Positions 17,404 through 25,134 of a DNA stretch of 64,000 nucleotides are shown here, piece after piece. Source of the DNA: CAYJFQ01 sp964369955 (GTDB taxonomy: Bacteria > Bacillota_I > Bacilli_A > Erysipelotrichales > Erysipelotrichaceae); assembly GCA_964369955.1 (NCBI GenBank), contig CAYJFQ010000005.1, forward strand, positions 1 through 64,000. The letters run 5' to 3'. Under the pieces are notes generated by a model that saw only the letters and a list, made by a program, of their open reading frames with translations, had not been told where the DNA came from and did not search any database. Each line of letters begins with the position of its first letter. Position 1 is the first letter of the stretch. The position numbers and the translations under genes were made by a program.

Positions 17404-17892
17404 ATGTCAGTTGTATTATGGAAAATCGATGAGCGTTTAGTTCATGGGCAAGTTGTAGCTTCTTTTGGAAAATATCTAGGAGCTGATGAGTTTATCGTTG
17501 TAAATGATGTAGTTGCTTTCGATGATGAGCAAATTGGATTAATGGAGTTAACTGTACCGGCAGGTGCTGAATTAGGAGCTGTTACTTGCAAAGAATTCGC
17601 AAGAATTGTTGCTGAAAATGATTTCTTTGGAAAGAAAACAATCGTTGTATTCAGATATTTAGATGACGTTATGAAAGTTGTAGAACTTGGTGTTAAAATT
17701 GATGAGTTAAATTGTGCAGGTTTCTATCAACGTAAAGATCGTCCTGATGCAGTTAAATACAATAATAATTTATTTATTACTGAAGAAGACAAAGTAAAAT
17801 TAAAAGAGTTAGAAGATAAGGGAACTAAGTTAGTTTACCAATTAACTTACGCTCAACAACAAACACCTTTAAAAACTCAATTTAAGTATTAA
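17404..17892 (+). CDS. Mannose/sorbose-class PTS phosphotransferase subunit IIB
   Basis: The 162-residue protein has the EIIB-man signature WKIDERLVHGQV with H14 as the phosphorylated residue, then VVNDVVAFDDEQ and LMELTVPAG. It phosphorylates the incoming sugar at C6. The GGAAAGGA ribosome site is good. It ends the PTS operon before a terminator. Gene content (NanE, amide hydrolase) suggests an N-acylated amino sugar such as ManNAc as substrate; this is inference. Confidence 0.92.
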   Translation: MSVVLWKIDERLVHGQVVASFGKYLGADEFIVVNDVVAFDDEQIGLMELTVPAGAELGAVTCKEFARIVAENDFFGKKTIVVFRYLDDVMKVVELGVKIDELNCAGFYQRKDRPDAVKYNNNLFITEEDKVKLKELEDKGTKLVYQLTYAQQQTPLKTQFKY

Positions 17893-17900
17893 AATCATTG

Positions 17901-17929
17901 AAACCATTGTGTAAACAATGGTTTTTTTA
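17901..17929 (+). terminator. Intrinsic terminator after the PTS operon
   Basis: A 9-bp stem AAACCATTG/CAATGGTTT with a 6-nt loop is followed by a T run. Confidence 0.9.
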
Positions 17930-17976
17930 TTCAGCTAATTTAACTTAGAAATTAGTTGAAAACAGTAATAAATATA

Positions 17977-18029
17977 ATTGTATTAATATAAATATTTTGT
18001 ATATACAATTAGTAATAATATGATACAAT
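17977..18029 (+). promoter_or_regulatory. Promoter with symmetric GntR-type operator array
   Basis: A perfect 12-bp dyad TTGTATATACAA (17997-18008) is flanked by ATTGTAT (17977-17983) and ATACAAT (18023-18029), placed almost symmetrically around it. TTGTAT (17997-18002), a 16-nt spacer and TATGAT (18019-18024) form a plausible promoter, so repressor would cover the -35. The GntR gene at 21428 in this operon is the likely cognate regulator. Confidence 0.6.
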
Positions 18030-18046
18030 ATATTCAAGGGGGAAAT

Positions 18047-18799
18047 ATGATACATAATTATAAAAGTACTAGTACACTTGATCTTAGCTTTGATGATCAA
18101 ACAAATGAATTAATTGTGAATGACGGAATCATCGTTGATGAGAGTTTAGTTAGAAAATTAAAAGATATGGATAAGTTGTTTAATGACGCTAGCAATCTTG
18201 ACAGGGAGACTCCTTTATACTACATGTATAATGGAATTTATCGTCCGGAGCATAAGGATTTATTTAAAAATGCAGGTATCAAGTATGAATATACATTGCT
18301 GCTTCCTAATTTGATTAATGGAGAATGTATTAAGGCACACGGACATATGCATGGTGTTAGCGAGATTACAAAAACCAATTACCTAGAAATTTATGAGGTT
18401 TTAGGTGGTGAAGGTTATTTTCAGTTGTTTAAGTTTAATGATAAGAAAATAGATGTAGTTTTGGTTAGTGTTAAGGTAGGGGATATTGTTATTATTCCTC
18501 CAGGTTATTATCATTTGTCAGTTAATACCGGTAATAGTCCATTCAACTTCGGGGATTTGATTGTAGATGATGCAAAAAGTGATTACGGACTATTGAAGGT
18601 ATATGATGGAGCTCCTTATTTCTTTATGAAAAATGAAAATGGAGAAGTTTCATACAAATATAATAGTAAATACAATGATTATGAAATTAATTTGATGGTG
18701 GTTGACGCAAATAATGTACCATGGGACATACCTTATGTTAAGGGCCCTTTGTACTCACACTTTGTGTCTGACCCAAAGTATTACGAGTTTTTAAAATAA
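18047..18799 (+). CDS. Cupin-type glucose-6-phosphate isomerase family protein
   Basis: The protein is read from ATG 18047 (250 residues), which follows AAGGGGGA; an in-frame ATG at 18020 overlaps the promoter and lacks a ribosome site. The cupin metal motif is GHMHGVSEITKTNYLEIYEV with a later PPGYYHLSVNTG. It belongs to the cupin PGI family but is longer and diverged from the copy at 7478. It probably isomerises a hexose or amino-hexose phosphate. It is the first gene of the PMI-GntR-hydrolase-PHP-NagB unit. Confidence 0.75.
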   Translation: MIHNYKSTSTLDLSFDDQTNELIVNDGIIVDESLVRKLKDMDKLFNDASNLDRETPLYYMYNGIYRPEHKDLFKNAGIKYEYTLLLPNLINGECIKAHGHMHGVSEITKTNYLEIYEVLGGEGYFQLFKFNDKKIDVVLVSVKVGDIVIIPPGYYHLSVNTGNSPFNFGDLIVDDAKSDYGLLKVYDGAPYFFMKNENGEVSYKYNSKYNDYEINLMVVDANNVPWDIPYVKGPLYSHFVSDPKYYEFLK

Positions 18800-18814
18800 A
18801 AAAAGGAGATAAAA

Positions 18815-20569
18815 ATGTCATATTTAAATGGTTATAAGTCAAATTTCAATAAATATCCTAGCACTGTAGTTAAGGGGTTGGATACAGAAGCCTTTAAAGG
18901 TTATGCAAATATTTATAATGAGATTTCAAGTAAATTTAATGGTAATAAAAATATTGTGGTAGTTGATTGTACAGTTGGAGTTAATACTGAAGAAATTAAA
19001 TCAGGCTTTAATGGCTTCTTTGACTTGGTTATTGATGCAAGTGATATTTATTATGATAGTGAAGTAATGAATAAAATGTTACAAAGATATGTAACTAATG
19101 ACCGCGTTTTTGCGCTTGCGTATTATGGAAAATGGTTAGATTTTGTTGATCAAGATAAATTAGCTGCTGCTAAAGCAAAAGTTGATAACTGTGATGGAAA
19201 TGTTTTAGTTGTCGGAGTAGGTGCTACTTATATTAATAAAGGTGATATCCTAGTTTTTGCGGATATGACTATTTGGGAAATCCAAATGCGTTATCGTAAG
19301 GGTTTAGATAACTTTAATGCTAAAAATTATAATGATGAAACAACAAAGAAATTTAAGCGAGGTTATTTTGTTGATTGGCGTTTAAGTAATTTTCATAAAG
19401 ATGGCTTAATGAAAGATATGGATTATTACTTAGATACTGTTGTTGAGAATCATCCATGTATGTTAAGTGCCAAAGGTTTTAATGAAGGTCTACTACAAAT
19501 GTTAAATCAACCTTTCTCTACTGTTCCGTTCTATGATGAAGGGCTATGGGGAGGACAATGGATGAAAGAAGTTATGGATATTGAAGATAAATCTCGTATT
19601 AATTATGCATGGAGCTATAACTTATTATTTCCAGAAAATGAAGTTAATTTAACTTTTGGAGATGTTAAAATCAATGTTCCTGGATATACTGTTTGTCGCA
19701 AGTACCCGAAACAATTAATTGGGGAAAAAGGGTTTGCGAGATTTGGTTGTGAATATCCGATTCGTTATGATTACTTAGATACAATGGAGGGCGGAAACCT
19801 ATCGCTTCAAGTTCATCCGGACACTAAATATTTCCAAGAAAATTTTGGAATGGCATTTACTCAAGATGAAAGTTATTACTTCTTAGATTGTGGAAAAGAA
19901 GACACGTATATGTATTTAGGTTTAACTGACCAAGCAAATCGTGAGGATATGGAAAGAGATTTACTAGCATCTAATCGTGGAGAAATGGTTTTTCCAGCTG
20001 AAAAATACTCAAATAAAGTGCCTGTTAAAAAACATGAGCATTACCACATTCCAGCAGGAACTGTTCATTGCTCAGGAGCTAATACTATGGTACTAGAAAT
20101 CAGTAGTGCACCTTGTATCTTTACATTTAAATTATGGGACTGGGGGCGAGTTGGTTTAGATGGTAAACCTCGTCCAATTAATGTGGAACGTGGAATGGAA
20201 GTAATCCAATGGGATAAACATGAGCAATTTATGCGTGAAACATGCGCCTTCAAACCAATTGAAATCGCTAAAGGAGAAGGTTGGTTAGAAGAAAAAACAG
20301 GACTACATGATTTCCAATTTATTGAAACTAGAAGAGTTTGGACAAGTGTAAAAACAAAACACCAAACTAATAATGAAACACATGCTTTAAACTTAATAGA
20401 AGGAAGAGAAGCTTTAATTGAAAGTCCTACTAATCAATTTGAGCCATTTATAATTCACTTTGCAGAATCGGTAGTAATTCCTGCTTTAATCAATGAGTAT
20501 ACAATTACTCCATGCGGAGAAAGTGCCGGTCAAGAAGTTGCGGTTATGAAGTCTTTTGTTAGATTTTAA
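18815..20569 (+). CDS. Two-part class I mannose-6-phosphate isomerase-like protein
   Basis: The 584-residue protein is nearly twice the normal PMI length. Residues about 240-584 hold a PMI cupin core: LWGGQWM, SLQVHPDTK (Q332, H334), E352 and HIPAGTVHCSG (H418), so the metal site looks intact. Residues about 1-230 have no PMI homology I recognise. The pattern VVVDCTVGVNTEEI...IDASDIYYD...VLVVGVGATYI...DMTIWEIQMRYRKGL suggests a P-loop small-molecule kinase fold that lost its Walker A lysine; this is tentative. AAAGGAG precedes the ATG, and the stop overlaps the next PMI gene (TAATG). Confidence 0.7.
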   Translation: MSYLNGYKSNFNKYPSTVVKGLDTEAFKGYANIYNEISSKFNGNKNIVVVDCTVGVNTEEIKSGFNGFFDLVIDASDIYYDSEVMNKMLQRYVTNDRVFALAYYGKWLDFVDQDKLAAAKAKVDNCDGNVLVVGVGATYINKGDILVFADMTIWEIQMRYRKGLDNFNAKNYNDETTKKFKRGYFVDWRLSNFHKDGLMKDMDYYLDTVVENHPCMLSAKGFNEGLLQMLNQPFSTVPFYDEGLWGGQWMKEVMDIEDKSRINYAWSYNLLFPENEVNLTFGDVKINVPGYTVCRKYPKQLIGEKGFARFGCEYPIRYDYLDTMEGGNLSLQVHPDTKYFQENFGMAFTQDESYYFLDCGKEDTYMYLGLTDQANREDMERDLLASNRGEMVFPAEKYSNKVPVKKHEHYHIPAGTVHCSGANTMVLEISSAPCIFTFKLWDWGRVGLDGKPRPINVERGMEVIQWDKHEQFMRETCAFKPIEIAKGEGWLEEKTGLHDFQFIETRRVWTSVKTKHQTNNETHALNLIEGREALIESPTNQFEPFIIHFAESVVIPALINEYTITPCGESAGQEVAVMKSFVRF

Positions 20570-21453
20570 TGATTTTTAAAATAGAACCAATATGCAACTA
20601 TCGAACTTGGGGAGGGGACTTCTTAAAGAAACAATTCAATAGTCAAGAAGAACGAATTGGAGAAGTGTTTCTAGTTAGCTGTATGGAAGAAGCTGACTCG
20701 ATGATAGAGGGTGTTAAGATGAGTGAATTTTATCATCATCACCCCGAACATTTTGGTTTAAATCTTAAGAAATTTCCGCTAAGAATTAATTTAATCGACG
20801 CTTGTGATGACCTGTCTTTGCAAAGTCATCCCAAGGGTCTTGATGAGGCATGGTATATATTAGGGTGTCAAGATGATAGTCAATTAGTTATCGGGACAAA
20901 TACAAATGATAAGCAGGAATTAATTTCTTCTATCGAAGAAGCAAGAGTAGATAAATACTTAGTAAAGCACCGCAATCGTATTAATGACTTTGTGTATTTA
21001 CCAAGTGGTAGTGTCCATGGAATCTGTCGAGGGAATCTTGTATTTGAGGTAACTTACAATATTGATATCACATATCGTTTATATGATTATAATCGTTTAG
21101 ATCATAAGACAGGAATAAAAAGAGAATTACATACCATGGAAGGTGTTTTAGAGGCTAATCTTGATTATAAGTTTGAATTAGAAAATATTAAAGAAGGCAA
21201 GATATTTGAGTCAGATAATAGTTTTGTAATAAAAAAATATATATGTACAAATAATTTAATTATTGATATAGATATGTTTTATATAATAACTATTACCAGA
21301 GGATGTGGGCGAGTTAATGGCCAAGAAGTCAAGTTATATGATTGCTTTTTAGTGTCAAGATTGACAGATAAATTACTAATATCTGGTAATTTAGAGATGA
21401 TCGCAGTTAGTTATAAGGAGGAAAAAAATGAAGAAGCAAAAACCATTTTATAA
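20569..21453 (+). CDS. Class I mannose-6-phosphate isomerase
   Basis: The 294-residue protein is a type I PMI: NYRTWGG start, LSLQSHPK (Q and H ligands, Val to Ser between them), DEAWYI glutamate, LPSGSVHGI histidine, and YRLYDYNRLDHKTG. There is no Shine-Dalgarno sequence; the ATG overlaps the preceding stop by one base, so the two PMI-type proteins are coupled and may form a heteromer. Its 3' end overlaps the GntR gene by 26 nt. It is diverged from ManA at 4619, so it may act on another hexose phosphate. Confidence 0.82.
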   Translation: MIFKIEPICNYRTWGGDFLKKQFNSQEERIGEVFLVSCMEEADSMIEGVKMSEFYHHHPEHFGLNLKKFPLRINLIDACDDLSLQSHPKGLDEAWYILGCQDDSQLVIGTNTNDKQELISSIEEARVDKYLVKHRNRINDFVYLPSGSVHGICRGNLVFEVTYNIDITYRLYDYNRLDHKTGIKRELHTMEGVLEANLDYKFELENIKEGKIFESDNSFVIKKYICTNNLIIDIDMFYIITITRGCGRVNGQEVKLYDCFLVSRLTDKLLISGNLEMIAVSYKEEKNEEAKTIL

Positions 21454-22171
21454 ATCAATTGCAGAAGAATTAGAAAGAGATATAAAAGATAAAAAATACA
21501 AATCTGGTGAAAAAATGCCAGCTGAGAGAGTTATTCAAGAAAGATTCTTCGTTAGTAGAATGACAGCTAGACAAGCTTATCATTTGTTGGAGAAAAAAGG
21601 GTTGATTACCATCGAAAAGAATAGAGGAGCTTTCGTATCTGATATTTCTGTTAAAAGAAGTCAAGAGATTCTAGGGTTTACAGAGTTGATGGAGAGTAAA
21701 GGATTTACCTGTCGCAGCAAGGTTTTAAACATTGAACGTAAATTGCCAGATGCCAAAGTTCAAAAAAAATTAAAGTTAGAAGATGGCGAAGAAGTATATT
21801 ATATCTTTAGATATCGTTATGCAAATGAAGAGTTAGTAGCTATTGAGAGAGCTTATGTAGTGGCGAGTATGGTTCCGAAATTGGAAATGTTTAATTTTGA
21901 GGAATATTCATTATATGATACTTTCTACTGGCATTATAATTTAAATTTAAGTTATGCAAAAGATGAAATATTCGCGGATATGATTATCGGCAAAGATGCT
22001 GAAATGATGTTAAATACAAAGAAGGGTCCTGCGCTTGTCGTTCAAAATTCTTCTTTTGTGAATGATAACATTCCGCTTGAGTACACAGAAACTATTTATA
22101 ACTACAAAGTATTCTCGTACACAATACATAGTACTAGAATCTCTAAAAGACATAATAAAGAGGAAGAGTAG
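21428..22171 (+). CDS. GntR-family (HutC/NagR type) transcriptional regulator
   Basis: The 247-residue protein has an N-terminal winged helix (about 5-70: YKSIAEELERDI, GEKMPAERVIQERFFVSRMTARQAYHLLEKKGLI) and a C-terminal UTRA effector domain (about 85-235). HutC-type regulators such as NagR bind amino-sugar phosphates. AAGGAGG precedes the ATG. It lies inside the operon it probably controls through TTGTATATACAA (17997-18008) and may also act at 3774-3785. The effector is probably GlcNAc-6-P or GlcN-6-P, by analogy. Confidence 0.87.
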   Translation: MKKQKPFYKSIAEELERDIKDKKYKSGEKMPAERVIQERFFVSRMTARQAYHLLEKKGLITIEKNRGAFVSDISVKRSQEILGFTELMESKGFTCRSKVLNIERKLPDAKVQKKLKLEDGEEVYYIFRYRYANEELVAIERAYVVASMVPKLEMFNFEEYSLYDTFYWHYNLNLSYAKDEIFADMIIGKDAEMMLNTKKGPALVVQNSSFVNDNIPLEYTETIYNYKVFSYTIHSTRISKRHNKEEE

Positions 22172-22172
22172 G

Positions 22173-23456
22173 ATGTTAGCCAGCGCTAAGAAAATCGACA
22201 TCACTGCGCCTATTGGGTTTAGAATGGCAGGTTTCTTTGAAAGGGATCACGGCAGTGAAGGTATATTAAATAATCTTTACGCCAGTATTCTTATAATTGA
22301 AAACGCAGGTGACAAAGTTGTTTTTGTGGCATTAGATTTAATCGGTGTTGATCATGACTTCGTAAAAAAAGTTAGAACAAAAGTAAGTAAACTAACTGAT
22401 ATTAAAGATGAGTCAGTACTTATTGGAGTAACACATACACATTCTGGCCCCGATGCTAGTAGAATGTGTGATGGATGCGACGCTTTTAAGCGAAGTGATA
22501 TGAGTGAGGTTGAGTTAAGTTATTACAATCTTTTGATAGAAAAAATTGTTGGTGGAATAGTTTGGGCTAATAATTCGCTAGTTAAAGTTGACATATTTAC
22601 TAATCAAAGTGAATTAATCGGTATTGGCAGTAATCGTATCGATAGTAGCTTCTATGCTAATAATACACTTACTACAGTTAGTGTAAGAAATAAGACTGGA
22701 ACACTATTGGCTGTCTTAACTAATTATAGCTGTCATCCAACTATTTTAAATAAGGATAATTATTTATTTTCAGGAGACTATATTTCTTTCTATCGCAATA
22801 AAATGGAAGAAATGTATCCTGGTGTTGTAATACCTTTCTTTCAAGGTTGTAGCGGAAATAATTCCACTCGTCATTATCGCCAAGCGGATGGCATTCAAGA
22901 AGCTCAAAGAATGGGTAATATTTTAGCGGATGCTGTTATAGATAATCTTAAGGATAGTGAATTATTATCTGGAAGATTAAGTTATAAAATCACAGATATT
23001 GAATTTAAAGCAAGAAGTTATGAGAGTGATGAAGTATGTTTAAAAAAGATAGCTGAGACGGAAAAAGAAATTGATGATTTAAAAAGAGATAATGCACCTG
23101 TTAACATTCAAAGAACTGCTTATGTTAAATGGCAAGGAGCAACTAGATACCTTGAAATGAAACATAAAAGCAACTTTCAAACGATGTTAAGTGAGATGCA
23201 ATTAATAAAAATAGGTGATTTGCATTTTATCACAACTCCAGGAGAAACATTTGGAGAAATTGGTAGAAGTGTAATGAACTTAGACAATAAGAAGAAAATT
23301 GTGGTAACTGCTTATTGTAATGGTTATGTAGGATATATTCCCGATAAACATACATTTGAAAACCCAAAAGGATACGAGGTAGATTCATCTTTTGTTAATG
23401 AAGAATCGGAAGATATCATTGTAAGAGGTGCACAAAAACTTCTAAGTAAGGAGTAA
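22173..23456 (+). CDS. Second neutral-ceramidase-family zinc amidohydrolase, cytosolic
   Basis: The 427-residue protein carries the same ordered motif as the 13178 gene: GVTHTHSGPD (H88, H90), NYSCHPTILN (H188), TTPGETFGEIG (E358) and CNGYVGYIPD (Y385/Y388). PGE and GYVGYIP match the classical family form more closely than the first copy does. No signal peptide is present. I use ATG 22173, which follows AGAGGAAGAG and begins one base after the GntR stop; a longer frame overlaps GntR and is not supported. It lies between the GntR gene and a PHP phosphoesterase plus NagB. I infer an intracellular N-acyl amino-sugar amidase. Confidence 0.75.
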   Translation: MLASAKKIDITAPIGFRMAGFFERDHGSEGILNNLYASILIIENAGDKVVFVALDLIGVDHDFVKKVRTKVSKLTDIKDESVLIGVTHTHSGPDASRMCDGCDAFKRSDMSEVELSYYNLLIEKIVGGIVWANNSLVKVDIFTNQSELIGIGSNRIDSSFYANNTLTTVSVRNKTGTLLAVLTNYSCHPTILNKDNYLFSGDYISFYRNKMEEMYPGVVIPFFQGCSGNNSTRHYRQADGIQEAQRMGNILADAVIDNLKDSELLSGRLSYKITDIEFKARSYESDEVCLKKIAETEKEIDDLKRDNAPVNIQRTAYVKWQGATRYLEMKHKSNFQTMLSEMQLIKIGDLHFITTPGETFGEIGRSVMNLDNKKKIVVTAYCNGYVGYIPDKHTFENPKGYEVDSSFVNEESEDIIVRGAQKLLSKE

Positions 23457-23458
23457 AG

Positions 23459-24352
23459 ATGATTGATTTACATATGCATTCAAAACATTCGGTAGATGGT
23501 GAAAAAACTACTAAGCAATTAGTAGAAATGGCTAAAGAAAAAGGTCTTAAGATTATTTCTTTGACTGATCATGACACGATGGCGGGAGTAAAAGATTTTA
23601 TTAAACTATGTCAAGAAAATAAAATAATTGGAATTCCAGGTATTGAAATTACTGGACAAATTGATGACAACATTGTTCATATTCTAGCTTACAATTATAA
23701 TATTGAGACAACAGAGTTTGATAAGTTTTTGGATATTATTACAAAAGCTGAAGACGACGCTGCTAGTGCAACGGTTAAACTCTATATTGAGAAATTTAAA
23801 ATGGATATTAGCTATGAAGAGCTATTAGATAAAGCAATGAAAGCCTCTTTTCCATTTGAAGGAGTATTCGGGGAATTGATTAACAATGAAAAGTATCATC
23901 ATTATGATATTTTAAAACCTTATTTACCAGGTGGCGAACGTAGTGATTTGCCGATGGTTAATTTCTACTGGGATAATTGTACTAAAGGCAAAGAATACTA
24001 TATTTATACTGCCTATGCAGATTACACAGTGGTCATCTCTGCAATCTTAAAAGCTGGTGGAACACCTGTTATTGCTCATCCTTTTAATTTCTTCTATGAA
24101 AACCCGGAATATATTGACAAATTAGTTGAGGCTGGAGTTATGGGAATTGAAGCGCTATCCAACTATCATGATGAAGATATGAATAAACATTATTTAAGGG
24201 TTGCGAAGGAAAAAGACTTGTTTATTACTGCCGGCTCTGATTATCATGGAGCTTTTAAGCCGTTAGTAAAAATGGGTGAATATGGCTATAAAAATAGCGA
24301 TGAACTATTGAAGCCGGTTCTAGAAAAATGGGGAGTTAGTTATGGAGATTGA
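23459..24352 (+). CDS. PHP-domain phosphoesterase
   Basis: The 297-residue protein has the PHP motifs in order: DLHMHSKHSVDG (3-14), LTDHDTMAG (about 36-44), PGIEITG, VIAHPFN (about 203-209) and AGSDYHG (about 258-264). Relatives hydrolyse nucleoside 3',5'-bisphosphates or other small phosphates. An AAGGAG ribosome site precedes the ATG, which lies 2 nt after the hydrolase stop. It overlaps nagB by 11 nt. Being wedged between an amide hydrolase and NagB suggests a sugar-phosphate or phosphodiester substrate from the same pathway. Confidence 0.8.
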   Translation: MIDLHMHSKHSVDGEKTTKQLVEMAKEKGLKIISLTDHDTMAGVKDFIKLCQENKIIGIPGIEITGQIDDNIVHILAYNYNIETTEFDKFLDIITKAEDDAASATVKLYIEKFKMDISYEELLDKAMKASFPFEGVFGELINNEKYHHYDILKPYLPGGERSDLPMVNFYWDNCTKGKEYYIYTAYADYTVVISAILKAGGTPVIAHPFNFFYENPEYIDKLVEAGVMGIEALSNYHDEDMNKHYLRVAKEKDLFITAGSDYHGAFKPLVKMGEYGYKNSDELLKPVLEKWGVSYGD

Positions 24353-25064
24353 AGTAGTAAGTAACTACCAAGAAATATCGCAAAAAGCTGCAGAAATTGT
24401 AATTAAAACTATCAAAGAAAAACCTAATGCTCTTATTTGTTTTCCAACAGGTTCAACACCTTTGAGAATGTATGAGTTATTAATAAAGGCTAATAAAGCT
24501 GGTGAAGTTGATTTTAGTCAGGTTAGAGTTGCTAGTGTTGATGAGTACTATGGTTTAAGTTGTGATCATCATCAAAGTTATGCGTATTTTTTGCACAAAA
24601 ACTTTTTTGATCATGTTAATTTAAAAGGTGAGAATATCTTTTTAATTAAGGGCGATACTGACAATCCTGAAAGGGAGTGTACAACTTATCAGTATTTGAT
24701 TGATAAGGCAGGCGGTATTGATTTGTATCTTGATGGAATAGGGGAAAACGGACATATTGGGTTTAATGAACCTAGTGATAAATTAACTGCCTTCTATCAT
24801 CTTGAGAGATTGAGTGAAAATACTAAAGCAGCCAATGCGAGATTCTTTACAACGGATGAAGTGATTCCTAGTGCAGCTTTAACTATCGGTATAGCGGGAA
24901 TCCTAAATGCTAAAAAGAGTATATTTTTATCTACAGGAGATAAGAAAATCAAGGCTTGGGAGCGTTATACTTCTAATGATGATATTGATCCACAATTTCC
25001 AATGTCGTTTCTTAAATTAGCTAAGAATGCGATTGCAATTGTTGATCATCCAATGTTTAAATAA
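24342..25064 (+). CDS. nagB: Glucosamine-6-phosphate deaminase
   Basis: The 240-residue protein is a canonical short Firmicutes NagB: FPTGSTPLRMY phosphate loop, SVDEYYGL (base Asp), GIGENGHIGFNEPSD with the catalytic Asp-His-Glu set in its usual place, and a C-terminal FPMSFLKL. It converts GlcN-6-P to Fru-6-P and ammonia. GGGGAG lies 6 nt before the ATG. A perfect-stem terminator ends the operon right after it. A second NagB is at 34973 in another operon. Confidence 0.92.
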   Translation: MEIEVVSNYQEISQKAAEIVIKTIKEKPNALICFPTGSTPLRMYELLIKANKAGEVDFSQVRVASVDEYYGLSCDHHQSYAYFLHKNFFDHVNLKGENIFLIKGDTDNPERECTTYQYLIDKAGGIDLYLDGIGENGHIGFNEPSDKLTAFYHLERLSENTKAANARFFTTDEVIPSAALTIGIAGILNAKKSIFLSTGDKKIKAWERYTSNDDIDPQFPMSFLKLAKNAIAIVDHPMFK

Positions 25065-25091
25065 CTGATTCATTGAATCAGTTATTTTATT
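25061..25091 (+). terminator. Intrinsic terminator after nagB
   Basis: An 11-bp perfect stem ATAACTGATTC/GAATCAGTTAT with a 3-nt loop runs into TTTTATT. It separates the sugar operon from the glycyl radical enzyme. Confidence 0.85.
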
Positions 25092-25119
25092 GTCAATATG
25101 TTAAAATTATTATGATATA
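25090..25119 (+). promoter_or_regulatory. Probable promoter of the glycyl radical enzyme
   Basis: TTGTCA (25090-25095) with TATGAT (25111-25116, 15-nt spacer) or GATATA (25114-25119, 18-nt spacer) lies just upstream of the GRE. It is separate from the preceding terminator, so the GRE is its own unit. Confidence 0.5.
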
Positions 25120-25134
25120 TAGAAGAGGTCCGCT

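Noticed and set aside
18020..18046. Start of the cupin GPI at 18020
   Set aside because: That ATG overlaps the -10 region; 18047 has AAGGGGGA upstream.
22062..22172. Longer N-terminus for the second ceramidase-family protein
   Set aside because: It would lie inside the GntR gene in another frame, with no ribosome site and no family match.
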